NCBI GenBank assembly: GCA_902801625.1
Contig: CADCJI010000002.1
Coordinates: 1 to 64,000 of the forward strand
Reading direction: 5' to 3'
Length of the DNA stretch: 64,000 bases
Source of the DNA: an uncultured Bacteroidia bacterium
Lineage (GTDB): Bacteria > Bacteroidota > Bacteroidia > Bacteroidales > F082
Below are positions 27,221 through 36,969 of the stretch, one piece after another; the first letter of the stretch is position 1; each line of letters opens with the position of its first letter. The notes beneath the pieces are model-generated. The model searched no databases. It had not been told where the DNA came from and saw only the letters and a list, made by a program, of their open reading frames with translations. The translations under genes were made by a program, and so were the position numbers.

Positions 27221-27979
27221 TCATACGATTTCCTCAACGGTGTCACCCATGCAGTCGTCGCTCACCCACAGCTCCGTGTTGACGTTTCGTATCTTACGCG
27301 CCTCAAGTTCGTGGATATGGGAACCCCGCCTGACCACAAGCGTGTCAAACGTGGCCTCCCATCCGTTTTCGTTATCGCCCCTGATAGCCCATCCGTAACC
27401 GTCAACGCCTTCCTCGAACAACCTTGAACTGAGGTTCCCGACGAAAAGAATCCCGTCTTCTACCCCTTTGAGGGAAGCACCGTCGTTGAAGAATAGTTCG
27501 TTCTCTTGTAGTTTGGTTTCGTATGTGTCGCTTTTTACCAAAAAAAAGTCAGCCGCCACATAGCCTTCGACATTCACGAAAAGCTCCTCGTCTTCATCCT
27601 CCGCAATTTCAAGGACCATTGTTCCATCAAGTCCTGCCTCGAATCCGTACAATGCCTGGAGCAGTCCCTCCATGCTGTCTCCCGCACGCAAAACGAAGCC
27701 GCCAGTTCCTCCTGTCTCATCCAAAATCGCGGCAGCCATGTTGTAGGCCGAGTTTTTCATCTGTATGTCGCTGTATTCCGCCAGTCCTTCCTGCACCCTG
27801 GTATAAAATGCCTGGGTAAGTTCGCCGCTCGGAAGGGTCTCTTGCTCTGTCGGAGTGAAATCTGGAGAGTCCACTCCGTTGGCGGCCACCATGCCGCCGT
27901 AGAATCTCATGTACAACGCATACAGCCTTGAGTTTTGGTCAAGTTGCGCTATTTCCGGGTTCAATACTGGTGCTGCCAT
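27221..27979 (-). CDS. Tail/baseplate structural protein
   Basis: 252 residues. It starts MAAPVLNPEIAQLDQNSR, has a helical N-terminal third and a beta-rich, acidic C-terminal two thirds (EDEDEELFVNVEGYVAAD). It overlaps the spike gene end by one base and is part of the baseplate gene run. No family recognised. Confidence 0.55.
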   Translation of the reverse strand: MAAPVLNPEIAQLDQNSRLYALYMRFYGGMVAANGVDSPDFTPTEQETLPSGELTQAFYTRVQEGLAEYSDIQMKNSAYNMAAAILDETGGTGGFVLRAGDSMEGLLQALYGFEAGLDGTMVLEIAEDEDEELFVNVEGYVAADFFLVKSDTYETKLQENELFFNDGASLKGVEDGILFVGNLSSRLFEEGVDGYGWAIRGDNENGWEATFDTLVVRRGSHIHELEARKIRNVNTELWVSDDCMGDTVEEIV

Positions 27980-29001
27980 TACTTCTGTATCTCAACTTTA
28001 CGGGTCAGGAAGTTGCTTACGGTGCTTTTCCAGACCGAGATTTTCGTCTTCAAAGTGATGAATTGAACAATAGTTGGAGGAAGCACAGGCTGAGGACCAA
28101 GCATTGTCGTCGTCTTGATCTGCGAGCAATAGCCGAGAATGTCCATCAGGATGTCTGCCAACTCCTCTCCAAGCACGGCATGGCTGGTGCCTGAGTCGTT
28201 GCCGACATACACAACGCTGTTGGTCACTTTCACCTTCTCGTTGCCGTTCTCCATAGTGTTCTCGCTGTCCTTCAGTGTGGTCTTCGACTTGCCGCGCTCC
28301 AACACGATTTCCGACTTGTCCATGTGCATCGTGCTCTCGTCGCCGTCGCTCACCTCAATGTCAAGCGAATCGCTCTTCATGTCCATTGTGGTCGACTTCC
28401 CGCCGTCGTCAACGACCTCGGTCTTCACCTCGTCCTTGGTATGGGTGGTTCTTCCTGAAAGCCCGTTTTCCTCGTCGACGGCCTCCGTCCTAACCTCATC
28501 TTTTGAATATGAGGTCTTGCCGTAGACACCTGTGGCCTCCAACTCGTCCACATCGGGCGAGCCGTCGTCGTTCAGGTTCAGTTCCTCGCGCTCCACCACG
28601 CCGACTGTGACGGTCTCGCTCGCCTCCAACTGTATGATGTCGACGTGCGAATACATGACCACATACTCCGTCAGCGTCACAGGATCCTTGGCTATGACCA
28701 CCTCCGAATAGAGCTTAGGGACAATGAGATAGCCGTTGGGGTTTGACTCCAAGGCGCTCAACCAAACGCCCTCATGGTAGCCTTCCTTAACGCCGTTGGA
28801 ATTTGCCTCCACGTCGAGGTATTCCTGCACGTCAACCGTCTTGTTGTCGTTGACCTTTGCCACATAGCCAGTCACGCGCTTCGCGCCAAAGACCACGTTC
28901 TTGTCGGGATCGGCAATGCCCTGAAGGGCTATCTTCCTAATGGCATCCACAATGCCAGTGGAATTGCCTGGGCCTGTATTGTTCTTCTTATTACTCATCA
29001 C
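27979..29001 (-). CDS. Baseplate spike protein, gpV/gp45-like
   Basis: 340 residues. The N-terminal 110 residues have an OB-fold-like pattern (VTGYVAKVNDNKTVDVQEYL). A central low-complexity region follows (about 150-250) with repeated TxxxKDEVxTE and SDSLDIEV units typical of the triple-stranded beta helix of the membrane-piercing spike. A helical end closes the protein. It overlaps the hub gene by 11 bases. It would form the tip that punctures the outer membrane. Confidence 0.75.
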   Translation of the reverse strand: MMSNKKNNTGPGNSTGIVDAIRKIALQGIADPDKNVVFGAKRVTGYVAKVNDNKTVDVQEYLDVEANSNGVKEGYHEGVWLSALESNPNGYLIVPKLYSEVVIAKDPVTLTEYVVMYSHVDIIQLEASETVTVGVVEREELNLNDDGSPDVDELEATGVYGKTSYSKDEVRTEAVDEENGLSGRTTHTKDEVKTEVVDDGGKSTTMDMKSDSLDIEVSDGDESTMHMDKSEIVLERGKSKTTLKDSENTMENGNEKVKVTNSVVYVGNDSGTSHAVLGEELADILMDILGYCSQIKTTTMLGPQPVLPPTIVQFITLKTKISVWKSTVSNFLTRKVEIQK

Positions 29002-30400
29002 TATCCAATGCTATGCAGTATGGCAGTTTTATGGTTTGCCTGTAACCATTGGTTCCGAATCTCGTCACCACTTCACCTATGAGATACACGCCATTCTTCA
29101 CGCTTTGCCTTTCGTCCTTCAGACGCACCTTTCGTCCTGTGTGCAAAGCAAGGTCGCCGAACAGGGTAAGCGTGCCGTCCATGCCGTTCTTGTTGTAGCC
29201 CTCGAAATACTCTATCGCCTCTTGTTTCAGTTTGTCCTTCGTCACCTTTTCTGTTTCCGACCTGAAATCGACAACAGTGTATTTCTTCAAATCCACTTTC
29301 GCGGTGCCCTTGCCTGCCTTTTTCGCCTTTTTGCTCAGCGTGCTCTCGTTCACCACACGATACTGTGTCGGGTCTTCGGGGTTCTTCATAATCGTAAGAT
29401 GCAGTTCTTTCCCGCTCGAATCAGTTCCCCGCGCCCTCACCGCCAAAAACAGTGGGTCAATCCTTGTAAGCGTAAGGCCGTTGTTGGCCACATGGTAGCC
29501 GAAGTCTATAACGGGTATGTCGGTGCTCGCGTCCAATATCTTCAGCACCGAGTCTTCCTTTGCATTAGAGAAGTAAGACCTTCCGACGGCGATGCAAGGC
29601 GTGCTCCCGTCCATCACGAAGAACGAATGCAGTTTCTTCCTGCTCCATATCGAAAGCAGTTCGTACACCGTCATGTTCTCGTTGGGACTGAACTTGCCTA
29701 TGTTGATTTTCTGCTTGGCCGTCTTGGGATAGAGTTTCAATCCGGTGCTTTCAAGCAGCTTGTATTTTCCACCTGAGTCAAGGAAGTCGTTCACCGTAAG
29801 GCCGGTTGTTGAACCTATCCTCGGACACATCACTTTCTTCAGCATGTGGCCCAAGTCCTCACACTTGATCTCTATCGGTTCCTCAAGGCCGCATTGCGTG
29901 ATATAGCCGTCAAACGAATACCCTGATTTCAAGGCTTCCTTGTATCTGTTCATGGAATCTTTGTCGTCATAGATGCTCTTTCGACCGTCGCCGACCTTGG
30001 TGAGCGCTGCAATGGCAGGGTCTTCGGTGTAGTTCAACTCAATCCTGATGCGTTTACCTACGGAAAAGTCGCCCACCCTCGCCACCTGCGCGTTTGATTT
30101 GAGGACTTCCACGACACCGGTGTCGCTCATCGAAACCTTGTAGCCCTTTATCTTGTCAGCCGATTCCACGGCATTCACCTGGTCGACGGTCTTCCTCAGC
30201 ACCGTTCCCTTGGGGAAACTCAATTTGGCCGTGTCTACAACCTCGGTGAACGATTCCGAAATCTCGATGTTCTTCACCTCGGTAAGGACGGTGCATTCAT
30301 CCGGCACGGTCATCAGGTCGTCGAAGCCCTTCGAGTCCCATATCCTGATAAGGCAGATGAGAATCTTGAAACTGGGTTGCTCTTTGTTGAATGTTGCCAT
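28991..30400 (-). CDS. Baseplate hub protein, gpD/gp27-like
   Basis: 469 residues. The pattern and size fit the late control gpD / T4 gp27 class: KNIEISESFTEVVDTAKLSF near residue 45, FDGYITQCGLEEPIEIKCED near 172, then a domain with VYELLSIWSRKKLHSFFV. It sits directly before the spike gene, the normal hub-spike order, and closes the tail tube. Confidence 0.75.
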   Translation of the reverse strand: MATFNKEQPSFKILICLIRIWDSKGFDDLMTVPDECTVLTEVKNIEISESFTEVVDTAKLSFPKGTVLRKTVDQVNAVESADKIKGYKVSMSDTGVVEVLKSNAQVARVGDFSVGKRIRIELNYTEDPAIAALTKVGDGRKSIYDDKDSMNRYKEALKSGYSFDGYITQCGLEEPIEIKCEDLGHMLKKVMCPRIGSTTGLTVNDFLDSGGKYKLLESTGLKLYPKTAKQKINIGKFSPNENMTVYELLSIWSRKKLHSFFVMDGSTPCIAVGRSYFSNAKEDSVLKILDASTDIPVIDFGYHVANNGLTLTRIDPLFLAVRARGTDSSGKELHLTIMKNPEDPTQYRVVNESTLSKKAKKAGKGTAKVDLKKYTVVDFRSETEKVTKDKLKQEAIEYFEGYNKNGMDGTLTLFGDLALHTGRKVRLKDERQSVKNGVYLIGEVVTRFGTNGYRQTIKLPYCIALDSDE

Positions 30401-30414
30401 AGTGTGCGCTTTTG

Positions 30415-31425
30415 TTATATGAGTTCCCCAAGAAGGTCGGCAAGGCTGAGGTCAACGCCGGGCAGACTGTTATAGTGGTCAAGGGCAATGTTGGTGATCA
30501 CGTCAGGGCTTCTGCTCTCAATGTGGTAGTTGATGAGGTCTATGGTGTCCGCCTCAATCATCACATCCGTGTCTGGCTCCACCGCGACGCAAGTGAAAGA
30601 ATAGGGTTGCTCGTTCTTGCATTCAGGCTGTTCAAGCCTGTAATCCTCGATGATGATGCGGTCCACGTTGAACTGGCCGAATATCAGGTTGTTCACCTGC
30701 ACTATGCCGCCATATTCCATGATGTTGATGAACTTCCTCACGTCGTTGGTCGGATATTTGTCGATGATGTTCGACACGATCTTCCCGCTTACGCTGAAAG
30801 TCCTGTCGCCGCCGCTCACAAGTTCCTTCCTCGTGTAGTCGCGGCCCTGCACCTGGGTTTTCACCAGATTCTTCTTCGAGCCGACGGAAATCTTCGGGGC
30901 GAGATCGACGAGGGTGACGTATTTGGTCTTTCTTCGATTGCTAACATCACCAAGTTCACTGTAATAGTTTTCCACAACCTCAATCTCCTGATCACCCTTG
31001 TAATACAGTATCATAGCCTCCTTAACGGGTTCTCCAAGCGGTCCCGTTGCATTAAGTCTATAGATTCCGTCAAGTTTCACAGAACCATAGTTGTTCTCGT
31101 CGTCTGCAATCTTGTCGGTAATCAGATTCTTGATGTTCTCCTGTCTGCTCCGCGCCGCTTTCAGTTCCTCAAGTTCTCGCGCATGGAGTGCCTGGTTGGT
31201 CATATTCCTGATGCTCACAAGCGAAGCAAGGCTCATGCCCACACGTCTCAAAGCCAACGAAGTGTGTCGTCCGACGGCCCTGCCGTATCTGGCATACTCC
31301 ATGACATCGGCCACGCCTGCACGGTTTAGCATGAAGGCGGCTTTCTTTGCATAAACAAGGCTGGCTCGCCCCCAAACGGAGTCCACATTGTTGAAATTAC
31401 CGTAATATCCATCTATCAGTGACAT
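30415..31425 (-). CDS. DUF6046-like tail protein
   Basis: 336 residues. It comes right after the tape measure gene in reading order and before the hub. The region around DRTFSVSGKIVSNIIDKYPT (about 215) and IIEDYRLEQPECKNEQPYSF resembles DUF6046-type proteins of Bacteroidales phages, which take the place of Mu gpN/gp43-type tail-tip proteins. A role linking tube and hub is inferred. Confidence 0.65.
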   Translation of the reverse strand: MSLIDGYYGNFNNVDSVWGRASLVYAKKAAFMLNRAGVADVMEYARYGRAVGRHTSLALRRVGMSLASLVSIRNMTNQALHARELEELKAARSRQENIKNLITDKIADDENNYGSVKLDGIYRLNATGPLGEPVKEAMILYYKGDQEIEVVENYYSELGDVSNRRKTKYVTLVDLAPKISVGSKKNLVKTQVQGRDYTRKELVSGGDRTFSVSGKIVSNIIDKYPTNDVRKFINIMEYGGIVQVNNLIFGQFNVDRIIIEDYRLEQPECKNEQPYSFTCVAVEPDTDVMIEADTIDLINYHIESRSPDVITNIALDHYNSLPGVDLSLADLLGELI

Positions 31426-31456
31426 CGTTCAGCGTTTATTTAATTCGACAAATCAT

Positions 31457-34400
31457 TTATGCAGACACGCCATAGTTGTAGTTACCGCCCGTGCTTTCGG
31501 CCACTTCAGCAAGAATACCCTCAAGAGCGTTTCTCACTTTTTGGGCAATCTCCTCGTCGTCTGTGGCGTTGTCGATGTTGAGCGTGCCGAAGTCCACCAA
31601 CCTTTCCGCGTTGATGTTGATGACCACGGGGCGGGCCACCATAGCAACCTGCTGCCGCTCTGCCGGGCGGAAAGCCTCGTTGCTCGCCGCAGGCTGTGAA
31701 AGCGGAGGCATGAATGGTGTATATGAAGGTGCGAAAGCCGCGTACAACGGTTCTGTCGTCACCCTGTCAACCTCTTCTCTGGTGACAGGCTCCCACGGAG
31801 CCTTGTACGAGATCCTGTCAACCGCTTCCCTCCACGGCATTACGTTCGCGTTGGCAAGCATGGCTGATGTGTTGGTAAATTCCCTCGCCACATTCATCAG
31901 CGTTGAATCCTGTTCCACAGGATTCTCCTGTTTGACAGGAATGCCATTCGGCCACATCGGTACGGTCGGTGCTGCGTAGGCTTGGAGAGAGTCGGATATA
32001 ACTGGCATAGGTGTCACAGGCGCCACAGGTGCCATATTCACAGATGATGCCTGGCCTTGGTATTTGCTCAAATCCAAAATATCTTTCCAATAACTCTCTT
32101 CGATATACGGCGCATAAAATGGCTGTAATTCATGGGGTAGTTTATTGTAAAATTCATTAACCGCCTCGAAAACCTTCTGAATCCTATACTTAAAGTCATC
32201 GCCGTTAAGTCCACCAGCAGAATTAGCTACACGAACCGGATTCCCGTATGCGTCAGTTCCCTCATGTGTGCCATTCGCATATTCTCTTACTTTTTGATAC
32301 CATTGCGGTGTGCCAAATTGCCCAAATTCCTTCCCGAAAAATGGATTACCAAGCAAATCCTCTAAAACAGCCTGGGTTTTTTCCATTGGGAGGGTTATGT
32401 TATCTGCATTAAAGTCAAAGTTTTCCGCCAGCCTCAATAACTCAAGATATGGAGCACCGGCATTGACTATGGATTCCAATTGCTTCATCACAGGAACTCC
32501 GTATTCAGGATATGCCATCAGGCTGTTGTCTGAAAGCATCGCTTTGAAATCACTATCCTTTAAGGTGCCTATATCAAGACTCGAATCAATCCCTGGAAGA
32601 TGCAATTCGGACCAGAACTGTGATACTATGTCATTATATTCATTGACACTTTTTGCCTTTCTTAACCTTGCAAAAAACGAATCTCTTGCTTGGTTTACAA
32701 GTGGATTTTCCGGGTCAAAAGCTGCCTGAAGAGCTGCGATAGCATTAACATAGTCATTCTCCATGATACCACCTCCGGTGCTCCCCAAACGATTTCCGTA
32801 ATACTTAACGGTTTTGCCTCCGGCAGACATTTCATAAAATGTCCTGGCCATATTGCCCTCACCTGCTTGATAAGAACTGACCAAACCTTTTTGTTCCAAT
32901 TCACCAAACAATTCCTTCCTCGCATTCGTGAACGCATCAAATTTTGCAATTTGACCAACATTCCCATAGTATTGGTCTCTGTAATTAAGTATCCGTTGGA
33001 CCACATCCTTGCTTGTCTTTTGGTCGTATTGCTCCTGAGAGTTTTCCCGCTCTTGACGAACCCTTCTCCAAAGTTCAGCCTGCAATTCCAGCTTCTCGTT
33101 TTCCGTATGCAACAGACTCGTCGTGATTCGTAAATTTGCATTAAAGATGTCGTCTGTTGAATTGAGGTCTATTTTCCCGACATTCAATGTACGCAATGAT
33201 GCCATATAGCTCTCAGTAGCAGCCTTCGCCTTGGCTATCTCCCTATTGTATTTCACAAACGCAGAAGCAATTCCAGTTATGACAACAGCAGCGCCTCCAA
33301 TCGCCCATCCCCAAGGGCCGCTTCCTGCAAGCAATGGAGCAAGAGCACCAAGTCCGCCACCTATCAGGCTTCCCCACATCATGCCTTTGTCCTCATCAAA
33401 TCCATTTCCGATAGCTCCACCAAGAACAGAACCGCCAAACATTCCAACACCTGACCATCGGTTCATCGCCTGTATGCGCTTGTTTGATGCTGTATATTTA
33501 TTCAAAAGGCGTCTATTATTTGCAACTGCACCAAAACCTGATTTTTGATAATTCTTATCCGCCTTTACTGCTTGCCACGGATCGCCTGTCTCAAGTAATG
33601 TTCTGTACCCATTGCCCATCCTTTTTTGCGGAATACCATAATAAAGCATCCCGCCGAGTGTTCCAGTTCCAACACCAGATGCAATACTTGTCGCAGCATT
33701 CCCTGATGTAAAGGCTGGCATTCTCCTTCCCCCAATAAGGTTCAATAAAGGCAACAAACTATACAAAGCCGCATTGCCAAATTGTCTAAATGAACCAAGT
33801 ATGACTTGTATTCCTTTCAAGTACAATTGGAATTTCAGGAAACTCTTAATTAGAGGACTGAATTTGTCATAAAATGCCACCACCTTCTCCGTAAACCAAA
33901 CCAGCATCTTCCCTAAGTCCGCCACGAGGTCAAACACCGAGCGCAACATCTTCGTGAAATCATCGCTTTTCAGCCAAGAAATCCCCTTTTGTAGATACCC
34001 GCGAATTATACCGTCGTTTTCCTCAAACACCTTCAGTCCGCCCTCTTGGAACGCCGACTTCAACTGCGCCCACATGCCCGCTATGGTGTTCTTTTTCTTC
34101 TCTGCAAGTTTATTGGAAAGTCCCTGCGAAAGGAAATTCTCATCAATAATCTTGTTCCATTTCTCAACACTGTTCATCAGCACACCAGCACCAGATGCCG
34201 CTGTCAAACGGAACAGACGGAACACATCAACACCACCGAATTGCTTTCTGATGGCCTCGCTTTCCTTGTCGTATTCGGATAGAACTTTGTTATATTCAAC
34301 ACTTCCCTCTTGTAGCCCTTCAAACCTCGGCGCAAACTGTTTCTGCAATTCGTCATAGCGTCTTTTTGCCTCGGCAGATCTTGCATCATTGCCATTGAGT

Positions 34401-35584
34401 TTGTTAAGGTCGGCAAATATGTCGTTGATTTCCCTGATATTGCCGTATTCATCATAACGACGAATGCCAAGCATATCCCAATATTTCTGTTGGTTCTTCG
34501 TCGGGTTGCGCAGGTTATTCATGATGGTACGCATCGTCGTACCAGCCATCGTCGCCTTGATACCTGCATCGCCCAGCACACCGAAAGCGGCAGCGGCGGT
34601 CTCAAACGGCACGTTGGCCAAGTGCAGCATCGAACCAGCCATCTTGAACGACTCGGCCAACTCCAACAGCGTCGTGTTCGACATGGTGAAAGTGCGAGTC
34701 ATCACATCGGCAGTCTTGCGCATGTCATCAGGCTTGATGCCGTAGGCCGTCATGATGTTGGTCATCACGTCAGCCGTCTGACCAAGGTCCGTGTCGCCTA
34801 TCAAGGCAATATCAGCGATGGGCCTGATTGACTTGTTGATGGCATTGATGTCGAGACCAGCCATTGCGAGGAATTTCACGGCATCTGCTACTTCAGGCGC
34901 AGTGAACTTGGTTTCAACTCCAACCTCTCTGACGATACGTTCCATGTCGGCGAAACTGGCATTGAAGTTACCGCCCTTGTAGTTGGTCTTCAAAATGTTC
35001 ATCGCCGTCTGCATGATATTCTCATACTCAGTCGATTGGCTAAGGATGTCGCGAACACCGGAACCGATGGCCGAAATGCCATACATCAATCCCATGCCCT
35101 TGAACATGTCGAGCATCGGTACATTTCCAAGACGGGTCGGACCCAGCACTTGGTATTCAAGGTTCCTCGGAACAAGCGGTTGCCTGCCTCTCGGTGCCAC
35201 AATCGGTCTTGGTCCTTGCGGTTGACTCACACGGGTTGGGCGCGGCGCTGGCGCTGCCACCTGCGTTGTGCTGACTCTCCTGTTTGTCGCTCCACCACCT
35301 GCACTTCCGGCCACTCCAACATTGATGCCTGTCGAAAGGTTGTGAATCTTTTCAAGCTGCTTGATGACCCTATTGAGTTTACGGCTCGCCTGGCTTGTGC
35401 TAATCTTCAACTCCAACTGCTTGTTGAAGGTGGCTGTCATTTTGTTGAACCGCTCCTCAAACTGCTTGAAGTTTTTTGTCGCGTTGGCCAGTTTGCTCGC
35501 AGCTTGCGAAAAAGTCCTTATCCCCGCAGAAGCATTGTCCTGCAAGTTGATTATATAATCTACTTGGTACTGTTCGCCCAACAT
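31457..35584 (-). CDS. Tail tape measure protein
   Basis: 1375 residues from MLGEQYQVDYI. An in-frame ATG at 35665 would place codons across the terminator at 35641-35678, so the later start is preferred. Residues about 190-400 form the TP901-type tape measure domain (FTAPEVADAVKFLAMAG; MSNTTLLELAESFKMAG). Coiled coil precedes it, and Gly-rich hydrophobic segments follow near 700-800 (GPWGWAIGGAAVVITGIASA). The protein sets tail length and may enter the host membrane. Bases about 32050-33950 are more AT-rich than the rest, suggesting a mosaic gene. Confidence 0.88.
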   Translation of the reverse strand: MLGEQYQVDYIINLQDNASAGIRTFSQAASKLANATKNFKQFEERFNKMTATFNKQLELKISTSQASRKLNRVIKQLEKIHNLSTGINVGVAGSAGGGATNRRVSTTQVAAPAPRPTRVSQPQGPRPIVAPRGRQPLVPRNLEYQVLGPTRLGNVPMLDMFKGMGLMYGISAIGSGVRDILSQSTEYENIMQTAMNILKTNYKGGNFNASFADMERIVREVGVETKFTAPEVADAVKFLAMAGLDINAINKSIRPIADIALIGDTDLGQTADVMTNIMTAYGIKPDDMRKTADVMTRTFTMSNTTLLELAESFKMAGSMLHLANVPFETAAAAFGVLGDAGIKATMAGTTMRTIMNNLRNPTKNQQKYWDMLGIRRYDEYGNIREINDIFADLNKLNGNDARSAEAKRRYDELQKQFAPRFEGLQEGSVEYNKVLSEYDKESEAIRKQFGGVDVFRLFRLTAASGAGVLMNSVEKWNKIIDENFLSQGLSNKLAEKKKNTIAGMWAQLKSAFQEGGLKVFEENDGIIRGYLQKGISWLKSDDFTKMLRSVFDLVADLGKMLVWFTEKVVAFYDKFSPLIKSFLKFQLYLKGIQVILGSFRQFGNAALYSLLPLLNLIGGRRMPAFTSGNAATSIASGVGTGTLGGMLYYGIPQKRMGNGYRTLLETGDPWQAVKADKNYQKSGFGAVANNRRLLNKYTASNKRIQAMNRWSGVGMFGGSVLGGAIGNGFDEDKGMMWGSLIGGGLGALAPLLAGSGPWGWAIGGAAVVITGIASAFVKYNREIAKAKAATESYMASLRTLNVGKIDLNSTDDIFNANLRITTSLLHTENEKLELQAELWRRVRQERENSQEQYDQKTSKDVVQRILNYRDQYYGNVGQIAKFDAFTNARKELFGELEQKGLVSSYQAGEGNMARTFYEMSAGGKTVKYYGNRLGSTGGGIMENDYVNAIAALQAAFDPENPLVNQARDSFFARLRKAKSVNEYNDIVSQFWSELHLPGIDSSLDIGTLKDSDFKAMLSDNSLMAYPEYGVPVMKQLESIVNAGAPYLELLRLAENFDFNADNITLPMEKTQAVLEDLLGNPFFGKEFGQFGTPQWYQKVREYANGTHEGTDAYGNPVRVANSAGGLNGDDFKYRIQKVFEAVNEFYNKLPHELQPFYAPYIEESYWKDILDLSKYQGQASSVNMAPVAPVTPMPVISDSLQAYAAPTVPMWPNGIPVKQENPVEQDSTLMNVAREFTNTSAMLANANVMPWREAVDRISYKAPWEPVTREEVDRVTTEPLYAAFAPSYTPFMPPLSQPAASNEAFRPAERQQVAMVARPVVININAERLVDFGTLNIDNATDDEEIAQKVRNALEGILAEVAESTGGNYNYGVSA

Positions 35585-35640
35585 TGGTTCCTGTTTTCTC
35601 AATAATAGTGTCAAAAGCCGCTTTCCGTTTGCTGAACAGC

Positions 35641-35678
35641 GCAAAAAGAAACCCCGCCGCATCATCCAACACGGCGGG
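35641..35678 (-). terminator. Intrinsic terminator before the tape measure gene
   Basis: On the minus strand CCCGCCG pairs with CGGCGGG around a 12-base loop and is followed by TTTCTTTTTG. It lies between the tail assembly chaperone and the tape measure ATG at 35584, so tape measure expression needs readthrough or antitermination. A similar design at 36380-36420 brackets the chaperone gene. Confidence 0.8.
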
Positions 35679-35726
35679 ATTCTCTCCTCAATTAAACCAA
35701 ATGAAAAAGATGAGTAAACGTCATTT

Positions 35727-36304
35727 TCAGTTTCCGACCTTTGAGAGCGCGTCTCCGATGGCGTTGGCTTGCATCAGCGTCGCCTGCTGCGAATGCAACC
35801 ATTCGGCTTCGCACGAGAGCTCGGCAAACTGCTCGTCGTCAAGCGTCTCAATGTCGGTTCCGGGAAAGTAATGCTTGATAAGGATAAGCCTCTGGCGGAG
35901 GTAGTCGTCCTTCCTTACTTCCCGGTCTTGGATAAATTTACCAACTTACCCTGGCGCATCTTGATCAGCTCACTCAACTGGCCCATCAGTCCGAACAGGA
36001 ACAACGAGTCGTCGTCAATGAGGCATTTGTCGCCGTCAAGGAAGCAGTCACGCGCCAAGGCTCGCATGGCCACGGCCTGGTCTTTCTGCGACGCGGCGAG
36101 GTACTTGCTGAACTCGATGAACGAAGGCTGCTTGAAGTAGCCGATGTAAACGTCCTTCTCGTCAAAGTCGGGGTCGCCCTCGACGGCAAGCGGGAAGATG
36201 CGCGTTTTCGGATGGGAAGCCTTCAGCGAGGCCACCTTTTCCTCGACTTCCTTGATTCTTTCGGGCGTCAGCCCTTCAATGGTGATGGTTTCTTTCTCTT
36301 CCAT
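35727..36304 (-). CDS. Tail assembly chaperone, -1 frameshift product
   Basis: The second open stretch (ends ...AIGDALSKVGN, stop at 35727) has no start codon of its own and lies in the -1 frame of the upstream gene. The heptamer A AAT TTA (minus strand, 35939-35933) is in the correct phase to slip, 16 bases before the short product's stop. The fused protein would be 192 residues. This is the gpG/gpGT arrangement of tail assembly chaperones placed directly before the tape measure gene. Confidence 0.8.
35915..36304 (-). CDS. Tail assembly chaperone, short product
   Basis: 129 residues (MEEKETITIEGLTPERIKEV). This is the unshifted product; it chaperones the tape measure protein with the longer frameshifted form. 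Helical throughout, with an IYGYF-type beta hairpin near 70. The gene lies between tail tube and tape measure genes and is flanked by two terminators. Confidence 0.75.
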   Translation of the reverse strand: MEEKETITIEGLTPERIKEVEEKVASLKASHPKTRIFPLAVEGDPDFDEKDVYIGYFKQPSFIEFSKYLAASQKDQAVAMRALARDCFLDGDKCLIDDDSLFLFGLMGQLSELIKMRQGKLVNLSKTGK

Positions 36305-36379
36305 AGTCTGTTTCTTTTAATGGTTCGACATGTGTAAACACTATAATAATAGGTATGCTCCCGTTTCGAGGTTTTCAGA

Positions 36380-36420
36380 AAAGACAAAAAAAGATGGTGC
36401 GCCTTGTTCGACGCACCATC
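36380..36420 (-). terminator. Intrinsic terminator after the tail tube gene
   Basis: GATGGTGCG pairs with CGCACCATC (9 bp, loop of 10) and on the minus strand leads into seven T residues. It probably limits transcription past the abundant tube and sheath messages. Confidence 0.85.
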
Positions 36421-36470
36421 CTTCCACATTAAAAGTTGACAGATGCTACAAAGAGCTTGTCCGATTACCC

Positions 36471-36965
36471 TTACGCTATGATGATATCAAGCGGGTTGAG
36501 GTCAAATTCCTTCTTGGCACCGTCATCATCCTGCTCGCTTTCAAAGCCGTCCTCGTTGAACACACATCCCTTGATGGTGATGGTTTCAGTCGTCCAAGAG
36601 CTGTTGTCATCGCCAGGCAGCGTGCCTTGGGCACTGATGCCGGGGTTGGTGACGGGATCGGCGAAGGACACAATCAGGTCGAACTGGCCGATGTCCATCA
36701 GCGAAGGAAGTCCACCGCGAAGCTGCACTTGGGTGTTGTAGTCCATCGTGATTTTGGCTTCGCAAACCTTGTTGCCGAAGCCTCGGCTCGTGATGTTACC
36801 GCCAAGGCCGTAGTTGTTCTTCACCTCGCGCTTCTTGTTCCAACTCAAAGCGCTCACACCTTGGAGGATGGTCGGGTTGGCGTCAGTGCTGCCAGCCAGT
36901 TCAGCGGATGCGACTTGCACCATTGACCAGTTGTAGGCCACGTTGTTGATTACTATTCCTGCCAT
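36471..36965 (-). CDS. Tail tube protein
   Basis: 164 residues, the usual size for a myovirus tube monomer. It begins MAGIVINNVAYNWSMVQVA and has the beta-sandwich pattern ending with VKGCVFNEDGF. It follows the sheath gene by 4 bases and is followed by a strong terminator, fitting a highly expressed structural pair. The tube is the channel inside the contractile sheath. Confidence 0.75.
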   Translation of the reverse strand: MAGIVINNVAYNWSMVQVASAELAGSTDANPTILQGVSALSWNKKREVKNNYGLGGNITSRGFGNKVCEAKITMDYNTQVQLRGGLPSLMDIGQFDLIVSFADPVTNPGISAQGTLPGDDNSSWTTETITIKGCVFNEDGFESEQDDDGAKKEFDLNPLDIIIA

Positions 36966-36969
36966 TGCT

